DNA from: Sphagnum magellanicum
Taxonomy: Eukaryota; Streptophyta; Sphagnopsida; Sphagnales; Sphagnaceae
DNA: 64,000 nucleotides
Direction: 5' to 3'
Assembly: GCA_021904315.1 (NCBI GenBank)
Contig: CM038910.1
Span: forward strand, 11,408,001 to 11,472,000
Below, one piece after another: positions 25,546 to 39,180 of the stretch; positions within the stretch are counted from its first letter, which is position 1; each line of letters opens with the position of its first letter. The translations under genes were made by a program, and so were the position numbers. Below the pieces are notes generated by a model. It had not been told where the DNA came from. It did not search any database and saw nothing but the letters and a program-made list of their open reading frames with translations.

Positions 25546-26904
25546 TATCAAAGAGACCATATTACTTTTTAAGATGGCAATTGGGTTCAACTATGTTTGG
25601 TGGTGTTCAAATCTTACATAGATGAAGCAAGACACTTTTGAAAATTGGATGTTTCAATTCAACAACCACTTGAAGAATCAAATTCAAACGATAATCATGA
25701 TTTCAAATAATGCATCTTCACATAGCATTTCCAATGTTTAATTTGGTTGGTTCCATGGTTTTACAAAATTATCATTGAACAACATCACTTCTTCCCACTT
25801 AATATGAAAAATGTTGTACAAGTTCTAGATAAAAATATAATAATATCATTCAAGCCTTGGTACAAATAAATAAATAAAATGGAGTGGTTCTTATCATAGT
25901 ACAAAGAAAATGTTATATATTTAAAGAAGATTGTGCCCAACATTAGCTACAAGCACTTTTATTTCTTATATATCGGGGTTATGAGGTGTGGTAGGTTATG
26001 GATCCACATATTATTTGCAATAGTTGGATTCCATATCATGAATTTTATCGTTAATGTGGATTGCAAAATGTGTTATTGACGATGAAAGAAAACAAAATGT
26101 GAAAAAAACTAAACAAGCTTGCAGTTTTAATTGAAAAAAGGAATATTGATGAATATTGGGGATTCATGAGTATATGTGAATAACATAATATAGTGTGAAA
26201 GTGTAATTAAGGGGACTATTTGGAGTATCATAATTGTAGTTTTTCTAGATTATAGATGAACCTAAAATGTAAAGCCATATTCAATAGTAACATTGTCAAA
26301 TTTTGTAATTATCCATGTTGCAATAGATTTTAATGAAAATAGTAAACTAAAAATGAATGAATTATTTTTTAAAATGGACTTGTAATGCACTTTTGAAAAT
26401 GATTACATTGTGCATGTCACATAAATAGAATGAAAAATGTTAACTCAAAAAATATGTCATAAAAATGTCAAAATAAAAATTTGAAAAATGGCCACCATCA
26501 AATTCAAAATTTGAATGCCATGATTTTTGTCATTCTTTTATCATTTATAATTCATTTCACATTGAAATATTCAAACTTTCACATTAAATTTTGGACCAAT
26601 CACATGTCTAATGATATTTATAGAATGCCATGCTAATATTTTTTACCACAAAATAAGGAATAATTATAGTATTTATAATCTAATAATTATTATAAATTGC
26701 AAGAATTTGAGCTAGCGTAAGATGGACTCTTCAAAAATTTGTCAAATGTGAGTCACTAACTAGCCATGCATTTGCACTATATACAAATTGTAGGGGATAC
26801 AATTTCAAAGCAACAGTTTCAAGAACCAACAAGTTGGTGGATATGGCATTGGGGGTTGATTCATAAATTGATTCAAACAATTTAAGCCCCTTGAACAAAT
26901 AAAC

Positions 26905-27118
26905 ACAAATGAACAAGCTCTACCAATTGCACAAAGATTGCTGATGTATGCATCAAAGTTGTATCAATTTCTTGTGGACAATTCTCTTCCATTTGATGTG
27001 TTTGATGTCATTAACATTCAGAAGGTGTTGAAAAAACTTAACAAGATGACCATTGCCAACTTGTGTAGGCAACAACAAACTACTTTAAGTCCATATATAT
27101 TTTCAAGTCATCATGAAG
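26905..27118 (+). pseudogene. Unrecognised coding fossil exon
   Basis: A frame open for about 70 codons ends at a good donor ('catgaag|gtattt'). The peptide includes LLMYASKLYQFLVDN and QKVLKKLNKMTIANL. No family recognised. It may belong with the fossils at 23.9-24.8 kb on the same strand. Confidence 0.3.
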
Positions 27119-28155
27119 GTATTTTTCACCTAAATTTAGTGCTACTTTTTGTATTTCAATTCATTCTACTACTTGTACCAATTGAACATGTGTCTATGAT
27201 CATATTATTTATCAAATGCATACCTTTCAATAATGTGACATTTAATGGTGAATTTGTCATATTATTGAATATGACATTTCAATTATATAAAACAAAAAAA
27301 AACCCCAAATCCGTCACAACAAGTAACCCATCCTATAATGATAGATTTGCCTTTTAAGGCAAATTCAAACCATTATGCTAAAATGTAGCATCAATGACTT
27401 GAACATATATGACTAGTGTTCCAATCTTGTCATGGAGTAATATACGCGGTGACTATGCCATTTTTATTATTATAGTTATTTTCAATGACTACATGACTTT
27501 ACAAATTATAGCCATATTTTAAAAATTATTATGTGTGCCATTGACCTTGTTTTAACAAATTTTAAAAATTAAAGAACCCTAATGGGGGCCTCATATTTTG
27601 CAAATTGAAAACTTTCACTCACGTTCAAAAATATGCATTGATACTATATATTGCCATTTGGATGCAATGGGTTTTAGAATATATTATAAAATTCTTATGT
27701 AAATTTTGGTGTAAGATTAAGTCCACAAAATTGAACCTAACTTTGATCTAATGGTGCATGGTAATATATCTTTAAATAAATATTACATAAACTTCTACAA
27801 CATAGAATTTTCATGAAGCTTGCTATTATGTTATGGCTTGCTTAAAGTTTATCTTTCTCTCAATATTGCGGTTTTGAAAATTTGGAAAATTTTCCCATAT
27901 TTTGGGAATTGTTTTTAATTTTACACCTAGAAAATGAAAATGTTGAATTTGTTCCAATTGTAATTGAACCACATTGTAAATATTCACCCACAAAACATTC
28001 AAGTTGGGAATATTGCTTAAATTTTTATTTTTATGATTATCTTCCTTGAATTTTTTGAAATTACATAATGATATAAAGTCCTATTAATGATATCTAAAGG
28101 ATTTCAAAAGAAATCCACATGCCCCAAAATAAGATTTTTTTGCAAAGTTTCCATA

Positions 28156-28487
28156 TACTATAGTACTTTTACCATTTCAGTAGTTTGATGTTGAATAATT
28201 AATTAAATTTTAATATTAACTTCAAGACTTGGTTTTTTAATTCTGAAATTTTCAAAAATAATCTTTATAGAAAAAGTAAATAGGTTATTGTTAGAGTTGT
28301 GGAACAGTCTAGTGTGTCTAGATTGACACAGTTGTAAGTCTTGGTCTTAGAAGGTCTATGGTTTAAACTTGATAATCGAAATTTTGATTTTATTAAAATT
28401 TTGGCACAAATACTAAATATATTCTTAAAATTTTGGCAAAAAAAAATATATTTTAATTTATGCCGAAATGGTAAAGGTACTATGGTA
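28156..28487 (+). mobile_element. 332-bp TIR element with tRNA-like core, copy 2
   Basis: Same family as 25211-25545 but in opposite orientation. The terminal inverted repeats of 26 bases match at 22, and all four differences are transitions. The middle (28290-28375) carries 'agtctagtgtgtctagatt' and 'ggtctatggtttaaactt', reminiscent of RNA polymerase III A and B boxes. I could not fix the target-site duplication. Confidence 0.75.
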
Positions 28488-31400
28488 CTTGGTAGCCAAA
28501 AATACAAAGTTTGATCTAGAATTACTAATTTATTAAGATATTTGGTTAGAAAACTTGGAAAATTTTATAATTCATAAGAAATTGCATTTAATGAAATGAA
28601 AAGAAAATTTTAAAAAATGAATTTTTTTTATTAGTAATAAAAATTTAATAATATGAAACTACAAAAGTATATTTTTATAAATTAATAATTATGAAATTTA
28701 CATAATGTTAATACTCTATGTAACATTAAAAAAAATTGGTCATGGTACTATATGTTTACTAAATTATATATTTATTTTTAAATTAAATTAAAATAATTAA
28801 ATAATTCTAACACAACATTTATACAAATATTATTATATTATTATATGTTTAAAAGTGGGAAAATATAATATTTAATTTTATATTATTTGAAATTTTCCAG
28901 AAATAATTCCGTGTTGATTTTAAATAGGTTTATTTACAAATCCTTTCATGAAAAAGAAAAAGAATTTTTCTTCAAGACATCATTGTTCTTCAAATGTATG
29001 AAATAATGAAGATTCAAATGCATTTTCAATCAAATCACTTGACTTTTTTTCCTAAAAACTTATAAATGTGTACATATTTGAAAATTCCTTTAAAATGAAG
29101 TTTAATTTTTTTGTCATTTGGACAAAATATGAAAAAGATAATAATGGTTAAAGTTGGTTACCTTTGTATGGGACAAAAGATGATGTGGGATAGTATTGTA
29201 ATGTTTCCATTTCATTAAATTTATCTTATCCTTTGTCAACAAGTTCAAGTTTGTAAACTATATAAATAGATGAAAAAATGTTAGTTTACACACAATACAT
29301 GCATTAAATATACTCAAAATGCAAATACCAGTTGTGATGATTTAATAAAAAAAGGCTTGTGGCCAAAAAAATAAATAGGATCCTATTTAGCTACCTACCT
29401 ACCTAAGCTTTTACCTTAAGCTTATACGCTACCTAACTACCTAGTTTTGTAGGCTAACCTACGTTGTTTAGCTTAGGCAAGGTTCATAAATTATGTTAAT
29501 AAATAGGTAACTAGATTTCAATGTGACTTTTATTATGCTTAAAGACATTTTTACATTTCATAAGTCAATAAACACTATTTATAGTTTCCAATTGTAATAA
29601 TAAAAGTTATGGTAGTAATAAAAGTTACATGACTAATGGCATAAATTCTTATGACCATAATTATTGCTAATGGCATAAGCCATTAGTTTGATGTTACTAC
29701 ATATTCATGTTGTAATATGTGACTTAAATTATCACAAACACAATAATATGTGAAATAAGATATGCCACATTTTGAGGTAATGAAATTCAAACTAAAAACT
29801 TCCCTTACTAAATCTAGAACTTTTCATTTAGATGCATTCATTTTTATGGAACTTGCCCATCCATCATAAATACTCCAAATGTCATGCACACATTGGGTTA
29901 AGTTTGAGTCAAAATTCTATGCCCAAATCCTACACCAATGCATAGTCTTTTTCCTATGGTAGAACCAATAAACATGTAGATCTACTTGTTGCCATTCATA
30001 TTACAAAATTCACCATTAATTGTATGAAACACAAAATAGTGCCATTTATTTAGATGGACCATTCACTCAATAACAAATGCTCAAAATATTCAATAGGTCC
30101 ACATGGATCAAACTTTATTTTTCTTGTCAAATCAAGTCTTTGAATTAGTAGCCTCATCATACACAAAAAAAAATTGTCACCCCTTTAAATGTTAATGATG
30201 TTCAAACTCCTCATTATAACATGTTATCATCCCATAAACGTAGGTACCACGTTCCAATACCCACTACAATGATCCCATAATTCAAACTTGTTACTTTTTA
30301 GTCACAAGAAACAACTCCCTTACATTTGAAATTGCCATTTTCTATTGTATTTTTTGGGTGACATACAATTCAATATCTTTGTTTGCTACATAACTACACA
30401 AATTCTTAGTCCCATATGCTTTTTAAAACATTCCGTGGATGATGCAAACCCTTTGCAATGAACAATTATTCTATTATCATTTTGCCACATACAAATAAAC
30501 ATACTCCAAAAATAATAAACCATCAATAAGTACTAGCCACATACACCACACAATTACCACTTACCGCTTAGCTATTTCTTTCTTCTATGACATTTGTAAT
30601 TTCAACCCCAATTGTAATCCCTTATATCCCAATCCAATATCATTCAACTCACAAAACTTGGATTTTCATCCAAAATTGTCACCACCTCCATGCAACTCAA
30701 TATGTTTATGAATATTACATAGAACATTATACTATTTGTTCAAGATGATATTGAGTGTGTAGTGGAGATATAATGTACAACATGCCTTCCAAATTAAACA
30801 TTATCCTTACATTGCAAATTCATTATTCCATCACAAACCAACAAAACAAAACAAAGAGACAATTGATGAGATCCTCTAAGTGTTAAACAAGTTGAAATTA
30901 TAATGTTTTCATTGTTTCATATCATCCACCATCTTCCACCAATTCTTCACATCTAATCAAAATTCATCATAACCTTTTTCATCAATTACACATATCCACA
31001 TTCTTCCTTGCAAAAAACCGAAAGATGGTCTCATTCCTCTAAAATCCACCCAAAGTCCCAAATGAAAAAATAAACAAGTGTATGCAGTCTAAGGTTGTTC
31101 AATTTTGGCAGATGCTCCACTCCCTAAAAGTCCATACGGTAGTGTTAAAATGATAGTGTATTTTGATATCATTAATTTAGTGGGGAATTACATGGTGGTT
31201 AATGAACTAAAAAGCCCATATGAAAATAAGCCATTCTAAACAATTATTTAATGTACATGTTAAAAAAATAAAAATTGAAATCCACCCAAAAATGATTATG
31301 ATATGGACTTATGAAAATATGGTTTATTTTAAGCCATTTAAAATCCATAACTTTCTTTTGAACATATGTTCTTTTTGTTTTAACATATCATATATTGAAT

Positions 31401-33159
31401 CCCTACAATATATCCCAAATAAAATTCATACATAAAAATGCATATATAGGAAGGTACAAACAACAAATCAATCCATATTTTTCAATTTCAAAAGTCCATT
31501 ACTATCTATTTGGTGCATATATGTTGCAATTTCTTTTTATAGATGTCTTCTCCTTCTTCAAGTTGACAATCTAAATCTAGTTACAAATTTGAAAAAAAAC
31601 AAATTCATGCCATGTTAATAGCATGTAAATGCATGACACTTTGCAAAAATTTGGATTGTAACACAAAAAGTGAGCCACCCTACTTTGCAACCACCCAAAC
31701 ACAACACATTTCTAGTTTCAAAACTTATATTTAGTTTGCAAGTCTATAACATGTTTACATTGCAATGTTTTTATATATTCTGGGAATATTTGTGGAACAA
31801 TTTGGAATGAATCTAATGAATATTGAGTACTCAAAAGCATTGGTAAACACCAATTGTCAATGCTTTCATTTTTTAGGTTTTGGATGGTTTCCAAAATTTG
31901 ACATAATCATGAACAATATATGTCCACACCTTATAATAGTATAGTGTGATTTTTTTTGTGATCAATAATTTTGGTCATTGTAAAAATCATTGATTTTTAA
32001 TCCATCACCTTTTGTAACCAATCCCAATTTACAATATTATCCTAGCAAGCAAACCCATTGCTTTGTAAGTAATCACCAAAGTGGGCAAGGTTAATTCCTA
32101 CTATCACATGTTTTCATTTGTAATAAATTTCACTTTGATTACATTGGACCTCTTTATGCCTTTCATGCTATTTGTAAAATTTTCAAAAAATCACTTTCAA
32201 CTTCAGACATTTTAGTGTGAATTTTTTTGGAATCCTCACATTCAAGAAATTTTAATTAATTGTGACATTTGATATGAACCCATGGTTCATGCCATTGCCA
32301 TTTAACCTAGGCCAAAGAACAAAAGTAGGCAAAAACATTTGTGCAATCAATGAGTTGAAACAATATGGACCCAAGGGGCCCAAGTTTCTTTTTCTCTTGG
32401 TGGAGGGTGGGTGTTGGATTTTTTTTTGTTCCCAATGTGTTCCCATGAAATTCCCAATGGGCTCCCAACATGTTCCCCAAGTTTACAATGTGTTCCCCAA
32501 CATGTTCTCAATAGCTTTTTCGTTTATCCCAAATCCTTTACCCTAAGTTATATTCTTGTAACCTATATAAGTAGCCAAAAGGAAAAGGTTACAACATATT
32601 TATTTTGGGATTGTACAAAGTACAATTACTTTGTTTGGTGATGGTTAATAAAAAAATCCATCACAAAAGAAAAATAATTGAATTTCGAAGGTCCCTACAA
32701 CTAATTAATGTGAGTTGCCATATATTACCATTTAAAAAAAAAAAAATCCCTTGTTGAAACCTTTAAATGCCATGTCAAACCTCCCAATTCAAACATGATG
32801 TAGCACTTCGAATTTGAGCTTAAGTATTTTTCATCCTTCAAATGACAATTTGTGTCCCAATTTTTCACATGATCATAAATATTAAACAACATATTGTTGG
32901 GCATGCTAACTACAATGTTTTAGCCTTTATTAAAAGATTTTTAGTGACACCAAGATCATAAATAATTTGTACATGTTTTTTTTCTTTGGAAAAAATGGAC
33001 AAAATCCACTGCCAACATGGAAAGTCAATACAACAAGCATAGCTAGGGGGAAACCCAACCCCATATGGAAAAAAACCAAAGTTATTGCCCAACAAAGCTA
33101 CACATTCTATGAGTTTCATAGGATTGTTTTAACTTTCATGTTGTGTGAAACTTGCAAAT
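28488..33159. other. AT-rich repeat desert
   Basis: 28.6-28.9 kb is extremely AT-rich. Near 29160-29265 is a diverged inverted pair related to the 3.03-kb hairpin. From about 29.8 kb to 33.1 kb C clearly exceeds G on the plus strand and short protein-like peptides appear on the minus strand, which suggests old retrotransposon coding sequence. I could not name it. Confidence 0.4.
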
Positions 33160-33400
33160 AGTATGGTGTAGGTACCATAACCTAGCAAATTCATGTAGCA
33201 TCAAGTGTTCAACCTCAAATTGCTTTTTAATATTGGTTAACACATGCTACCATTCAAGCCCACCACAATCTACTAAGCCATCCCATATCATCCTACCTAT
33301 CTACATCTCAAACCATTGTTTTCCATTGAAAGCCAAGTTGTTCCTTTCAAACCAAATGTGCCACATTATGATACTACATAAAAGAATTTAAATAGGCTAG
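33160..33400 (-). pseudogene. L1-like LINE relic: C-terminal region
   Basis: On the minus strand this encodes WHIWFERNNLAFNGKQW and, further on, a DGLVDCGGLEW-like block. The W..W..RN...F..K pattern is typical of the region after the reverse transcriptase in plant L1-type non-LTR elements. Stops interrupt it. Confidence 0.5.
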
Positions 33401-34129
33401 AAACATTTGATCCTTTTTGGGAGTTTATTTTTTTAAATTGAGTGTTTCCTCACCTCTACCACCTTTATTCATTGTACCTATCCCATCAATTTTGATTATT
33501 ATGTTCCATGTTGAAAGGTTATCAAATGTTGCCTAACCTCAAATGCAAAAAATTTCAAGGGATTTCAAATTATAAAAGAGTTGATCCTTGCACAAGTGGG
33601 TATGTATTGTTATGTTGTACAAAAATCAACTTTTGGAAAATGTGTTCCCTTTCCCCATAAATGTTAACCCATTATCTCTCCATTGTTTGCAAAGTCGGGT
33701 TCCTTAGTTCATCAATTCATTCTTAAGGTAAGTTGCCCCCAATTCTCTCCCACAAGTACCTATCCTATTTTCCAAGTCAGTATTTCCCATTTATTATTTC
33801 CCATGCAACAAATTCACACCTTTCTTTATCCCATAAGTCCCAACCCTTCTCAAACCCCCCCCCATGGAACTCTTATGTTCATTATGCCAAAACATGGTTT
33901 TCATGATTAGGACAACTTGCAACTATTGTCCAATTATAATCATATAATCATATTTGGACTTGAATCGTTATCATCTTTTTGACTACAACCATGATCAAGA
34001 CTACATGACTATAAATATGACTATAAGTAATTATGTGGCTAAATTTTACAACTACACAATTTAGAAGTCATGTTGAACATAATTAACCTTGTTTGACCAA
34101 CTATAAAAAAAATTCAATATGAACATGTG

Positions 34130-35290
34130 TTTAAGTTTAATATAAATTGGCCTACAATTAACCTAAGTTTGGTTTTGGTCTAACCTACTTTAACCTTTAG
34201 ATTTAATTTGATTGAATTTAAATCCTCAATTTAACTTCTAAGACTAATTTCCATTAAATTTAGTTTATAAGTTTAGTCTAAGTATATTTTAAAACCTAAT
34301 TTAACAAATAATGTAGTCTTGCCCTAATTTTGTTTAGGTAACCTAATCCAACCAAATTTGATTGAAATAGACTAAATTAACCTAATCTAGCCTAAATATT
34401 TTGAATTAACCAAATTTAACCAAGTTTTGCTAAAATAATTTAATTTTGTCAAAATTTGCCAAGTTTAACCAAGTAACCATTTTAGCCAAGTATAGCCTAA
34501 TTTAATCAAGTTTAATTAAGTTTTGCCAAGTTTTACCAACAATAACTTAAATAACATATTTAAATCAAATTTAACCAAAATCAACCGAATTTAACCGAAT
34601 TTAACCTAACTAATTTACTTTAACCAAATTTAATCAATTTAAACCAAGTTTTGCCAAATTTAACTTCAGTATCTTAATGTAGCCAAATTTAACCAAATTT
34701 AACCTAAATAACTTATTTTAGCCAAATTTAGCTTAGTACAACCTAGTATAACCAATTTTAACAAAATTTAATATAAGTAACATACTTTAAGCAAGTTTAG
34801 CCTATTATAACCTAATCTAACCAAATCTAACCTAAACAATTTACTTTAGCCAAATTTAACCTAAATAACCTAATTTAACCAAATTTAGCCTAATATACCC
34901 AAGTTTAGCTTAGTTTAGCCAAGTAACCAAGTTTAACCAAGTATTACCTAAATAACCTACTTTAACCAAGTTTAGTTTAATATAGTCAAATTTAACTTTT
35001 AAAACTTACTTTAGCCAAGTTTAAATTAAATAACCTACTTTTGCCAATATTAGTTTAGTATAGCCAAGTTTACCTTAAATAACATACTTTAACCAAATTT
35101 AACTCAATATAACCAAGTTTAGCCTACTTTAACCAAATATAACCAAGTTTAACCTAAATAATTTATTTTTGCTAAATTTAACCTAGTATAACCTATTTTA
35201 ACCAAGTATTGTTTAATATAGCCAAGTTTAGCCTAATATAGTTTAGTTGAACCTAAGTTAAACCTAAATAACTGAGTTTAGCCTAAATAG
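34130..35290. repeat. Degenerate AACCAAATTTAACCTAA-type array, G-poor strand
   Basis: For more than 1.1 kb the plus strand is built from variants of 'aaccaaatttaacctaa' and 'aaccaagtttagcctaa', with scarcely any G. The period is irregular (about 10-20 bases). It grades into palindromic 'aacctaggtt' words at 35290-35420 and again at 35640-35760. Confidence 0.75.
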
Positions 35291-35494
35291 CCTTAAGGTA
35301 TATTAGGTTACTTAGGTTTAGCCTAGGAAAATCTAGATTCCTCAAAATAACCTATGGAAGCTTAAGCTAGATTGTTGGGTGGCCTAGGTTAAACTAGGTC
35401 AACCTAGGTTAGCTTAAGAAGACATGTGTTAATCTAGGCTAAAAAAATTATTTTTTATATTCTTGTGATAACTTAATGTGTCACAAAAATAAAA

Positions 35495-35560
35495 TGTGGT
35501 GGTGTAATGGTAAAGAATTTCACCCTCAAAATGGAGGTGAAGGGTTCAAGTACTTTTACT
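35495..35560 (+). repeat. tRNA-like sequence, probable SINE head
   Basis: 'tggtgtaatggtaa' at 35500-35513 resembles an A box, and 'gggttcaagtac' at 35542-35553 resembles a B box at the right distance. The stretch between could form an anticodon-like arm around 'ctcaaaa'. The acceptor stem does not close, so this is not a functional tRNA gene. Confidence 0.45.
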
Positions 35561-35845
35561 TTCATTCTATATACCTTTTAGGTTATTAGGGGAATTATAA
35601 GTGGGGTAGTTTTCCTAGGAGGAGGTTAGGTAGTTGGCATAGCCTAGGTTGTTTTTAAACTTAAGTTAGGTCACCTAACCTAACCTAGGATGTAGTTTCG
35701 GTCGCTTAGCCTAAGGTGCCTAACTTAAAGCTCCTAACTTAGTAGGTGGCCTAGGCTAGGTTCCAAGTGTCATTATTTGATTAAAAATTGACTGCCACAT
35801 GGCATCATATAATTGGGTAAAATATTAATTTCATTATTATAGATT

Positions 35846-36016
35846 GCCATATGTCAATTCATAAGTGGTTAATAAAATCTTGAATTCATCTTAAGCTACT
35901 ATGTGGCAACTCATAAATGATTAATAAAATCTTGAATTCATCCTAGGCTACCACATGGCAACTCCTAATTAGTTAATAAAATTTTCAATTCATTTTAGGC
36001 TACCACGTGGCAACAA
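35846..36016 (+). repeat. About 52-bp tandem repeat, three-plus copies
   Basis: Units beginning near 35848, 35900, 35951 and 36003 share 'aggctaccacatggcaact' followed by 'taataaaatcttgaattca'. Copies differ by a few substitutions. Related 'gccacatggca' words occur near 2.7 kb. Confidence 0.8.
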
Positions 36017-36299
36017 GACATGAATCAAAACTAATTATAATTATATTTTTATATTAAATTTTGACAGTTGAAAATGTCTTATAATCATGGAGGACATAGT
36101 CACAAATGGCATTTAGGACTATGTCATTTTTGTGAATAGAAGTAAATACCACAAGGCCATATGGACTAGTAGTCATGTAGTCATAGTTAATCATATATGA
36201 AGTTTAGTACTACAACGCCAGTTGCTTATGTAGTCATATTTTCCATATTTTGGCGTAGTGATTTTAAGGATCAAAATACCAAAGCTCCCACATCTAAAC

Positions 36300-36650
36300 T
36301 CTGATGACCACCAATAATCACCCATTTGATAAAGTTTATAAGCGTTAGTTCTTAAAGGCCAACTTTTGAAACATGATTTTTTGTGCTTTCAAAATCCATC
36401 CCCACATTTCTGATTTACTAGTCAAAACTTGCCCACAAATTACTACCTAATGTAAATCTAGTAGCCACCTTTTTGTAAAGATTCAAGTTTTGAAGCTTGT
36501 GTCCCCAAGTTCCATGGCTAAAGCTCACCCACTTGTACACATGAATGTGGTCATTGCTTCCCTTGGGTTTACCAAACTAAGACCTTCAATTTTCCATTTA
36601 AAGCACATCCATCATCCTAATTACTTCTTATGCAAATGAATTTATCATCA
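36300..36650 (-). pseudogene. L1-like LINE relic: post-RT region
   Basis: Read on the minus strand, fragments such as LVNPREAMTTFMC followed by a Trp-rich stretch and KCGDGFWKHKKSCFKSW resemble the conserved region between the reverse transcriptase and C-terminal zinc knuckle of plant LINEs. It is heavily frameshifted. Confidence 0.4.
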
Positions 36651-37338
36651 TCACGAAATGCAAATATTCCTAGGTTTCCCAAACTTACCTTTCCTTTCAC
36701 AAAACCTAAAACATGTCCTAGGTTTCCCCTTTTTATTTCATTTCAAATGAAATAAACCTCTTTTAGGAAACGTCTAAGTCACCCTTTAATGGTTCATTAT
36801 CAACTTTAAACTTAATAACTCATTATTTGCATACCCTTTTGTACTTTTGATGACTTGTTAGCTTCGAAAAGAAAAAAATGTTATGTAGCAAGCTCTCCCA
36901 CACCTTGCAAATTATTTTTTAGCCTTATTAGAATAACTTTCATTCATTTTCCTATGGGATTTCCTTGTTGACTTTTTTTTAATCTCTTAAAAAGAAAGGA
37001 ATTGGGTGATGGTCAAACTTCATCCCATCCTTTGTACTATATATTGGGTTTATGGATGTAATGGTCCATTATGTATATCATATTTACACAAGCCATGATA
37101 CTTTTTTTCCTTTTTCTTCCATTGTCCCATGAATACTTCCAACCTTTTTTTTCGCCATATGTCCTCACATAATGCATCTTTCTATTGGGTTGTTTGGGGC
37201 ATAAGCATTGATTAGGCCTAGGTCACCCCTATTAGGCCATTAAGCCTCAACCATTGTATGTAGTTACCCCACATGGTGCCATAATGTGAAACCAACTTAA
37301 CCCATTTTGGATCCAAAAGAATACCAAACCCTCCTTTA

Positions 37339-37536
37339 TTAGCTTGGCCCTATTTCAAAAATTAGATGTGTAACCCTCCTTTGCTTTAGCCATCCACCAA
37401 CTAACCTCATTCCATAGTAGTTCACCACCGTTTTTGTTATATTACCTCTTAGCTTGTGTTTTTGCAAAAACAAAATGTCAATCCTTGGGCATATACCCCT
37501 AAGATAATAGTGTAATTTATGAGCTTCCTCCTCCAC
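37339..37536 (-). pseudogene. L1-like LINE relic: endonuclease N-terminus
   Basis: The minus-strand peptide contains HYYLRGICPRIDILFLQKHK. This corresponds to the start of an APE-type endonuclease (EEP fold: short helix, then 'DILFLQE.K'), where the catalytic Glu has become Lys (LQKHK). It is followed by a Trp/Gly-rich segment. It lies in the same orientation as the relics at 33.2 and 36.3-36.6 kb. The reverse transcriptase between them is missing or replaced by satellite DNA. Confidence 0.5.
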
Positions 37537-39111
37537 ATTAAGCCCACATGAACATTATAAGTCAGTTTAAGTTAGTTCCATGTGATGCATTATTTTCCTT
37601 GAGGAAACTTTGCTTGTGCTCCACTTGCTTACTATTGAATTGGGCCATATGTTCACACCCTAAAGATCAATGACATAGATGGGTCAAGTTTCTTCATCCT
37701 ATTTAGTTGGTGTTTGAAATTTATTACCTTTTGTAGTTGCTTTAACTACCGTGATGTTATTTTCTTTTTCTATCATTAGAAGGAATTTTGTCCTTTATAA
37801 CTAAAAAAATTAATGACTAGATGTTATAAATGATTACATAATTAACTATAGTCATATGATATTACTTCTAATCCTATGTGAAAAAAGTTGTAGTCGTTTA
37901 TTAGTGATGCATTTGACTACTAAATGATGATGTAATAATAAGAAGGACAACATCATTTTTTCATTGGAAGTTTTCATCCATATGGTGTCCATGATTGATG
38001 ACAAAGTGACGTGGATGTTTAAGATATCATTTGAAAATGTGACTAGGACAAAGTCATTTCAAATATGACTAAAAAATCATTATGCAAATGATGTGTACAC
38101 AATGATGTGTCATTACATAAACAATGTGGTCATCCAATTATTTTACAATGATTTAAAAATGATTATCAATAATTTAATATATTATAAATGGACATAATGA
38201 ATTACAAAATGTCAGGAATTGATTTTGATTAATATTATATGTATAGGTAATATAAGAGCCTTTATTGCATATATTTGATATAAAAACACATGATAATTTA
38301 AAATATATATGCATACCTTAAATATATTTGATATATTATAAAATTTATATTATAATGTTAAAATAAAATAGAAGTGTAAAATGCAGAAGATCTATAATTT
38401 ATTTTTACATTAAATTATTATCATAAATTTAAATAAAAATTCAAATACTATAAATATGTAAATAAATAAATTTATTTTACACGTGTAAAAACATATTATT
38501 ACACAATTATATTAGATTAGATGTGTAAAAATGAATTAAAATAAAATAATATTATTAAATTATTAAATTAAAATACTTAGATTAAATTTATACATCATAT
38601 TTCATATGAATAATATTAAGAATATATATATGTATAACTGATTTATGATATGTTTATAAGTATTTTATGTGGATAAATTATATGGACTCATGCATCTAAA
38701 TTAAAAGTTATTAGCAAAATTATAATATCTTGGAAATAAAATTTTATAATATAAAATTCTAAATCAAATGAAGGTTTAAGATATGAAAAATATATTTTAT
38801 TTATTCATGTATTAGTCATGAAGGTTTTTCCATTTACAAATCATGTGTTTGAATTTATTTTTTCCAAAAAATGGTAATTAAATTGTTATTCAATAACAAA
38901 ATTCAAATAATTTTCTTTTGAAATGGATTTACATTTTCTAAAAATAAATTATATAATTTTGTACATTATTGAAGGAAATTTATAAATATTTTTCCATTTA
39001 TTCATTTGAATAAATTATCATGAATATATGAAATATCAAATTTGGGGTTTTGTGTAATGTTTAAATGAAATATCATCTATATAGAATAAATATTAGATTA
39101 TTTACACAACA

Positions 39112-39180
39112 AGTGGGGTGGCTTGGTAATAAAAGAATTGAACTCCATCCTTGGGGTCCAAGGATCAAACTTCATAAATG
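39112..39180 (+). repeat. tRNA-like sequence, probable SINE head
   Basis: 'ggggtggcttggtaata' at 39115-39131 and 'aaggatcaaactt' at 39160-39172 look like decayed A and B boxes at normal spacing, with 'tccatccttggggtccaagg' between them. It resembles the copy at 35.5 kb only in general form. Confidence 0.4.

Noticed and set aside
35495..35560. Functional tRNA gene
   Set aside because: A and B boxes are only approximate and the acceptor stem does not pair; better read as a SINE-like relic.
35846..36016. CRISPR-like array
   Set aside because: The units are contiguous tandem copies without unique spacers, in plant nuclear DNA.
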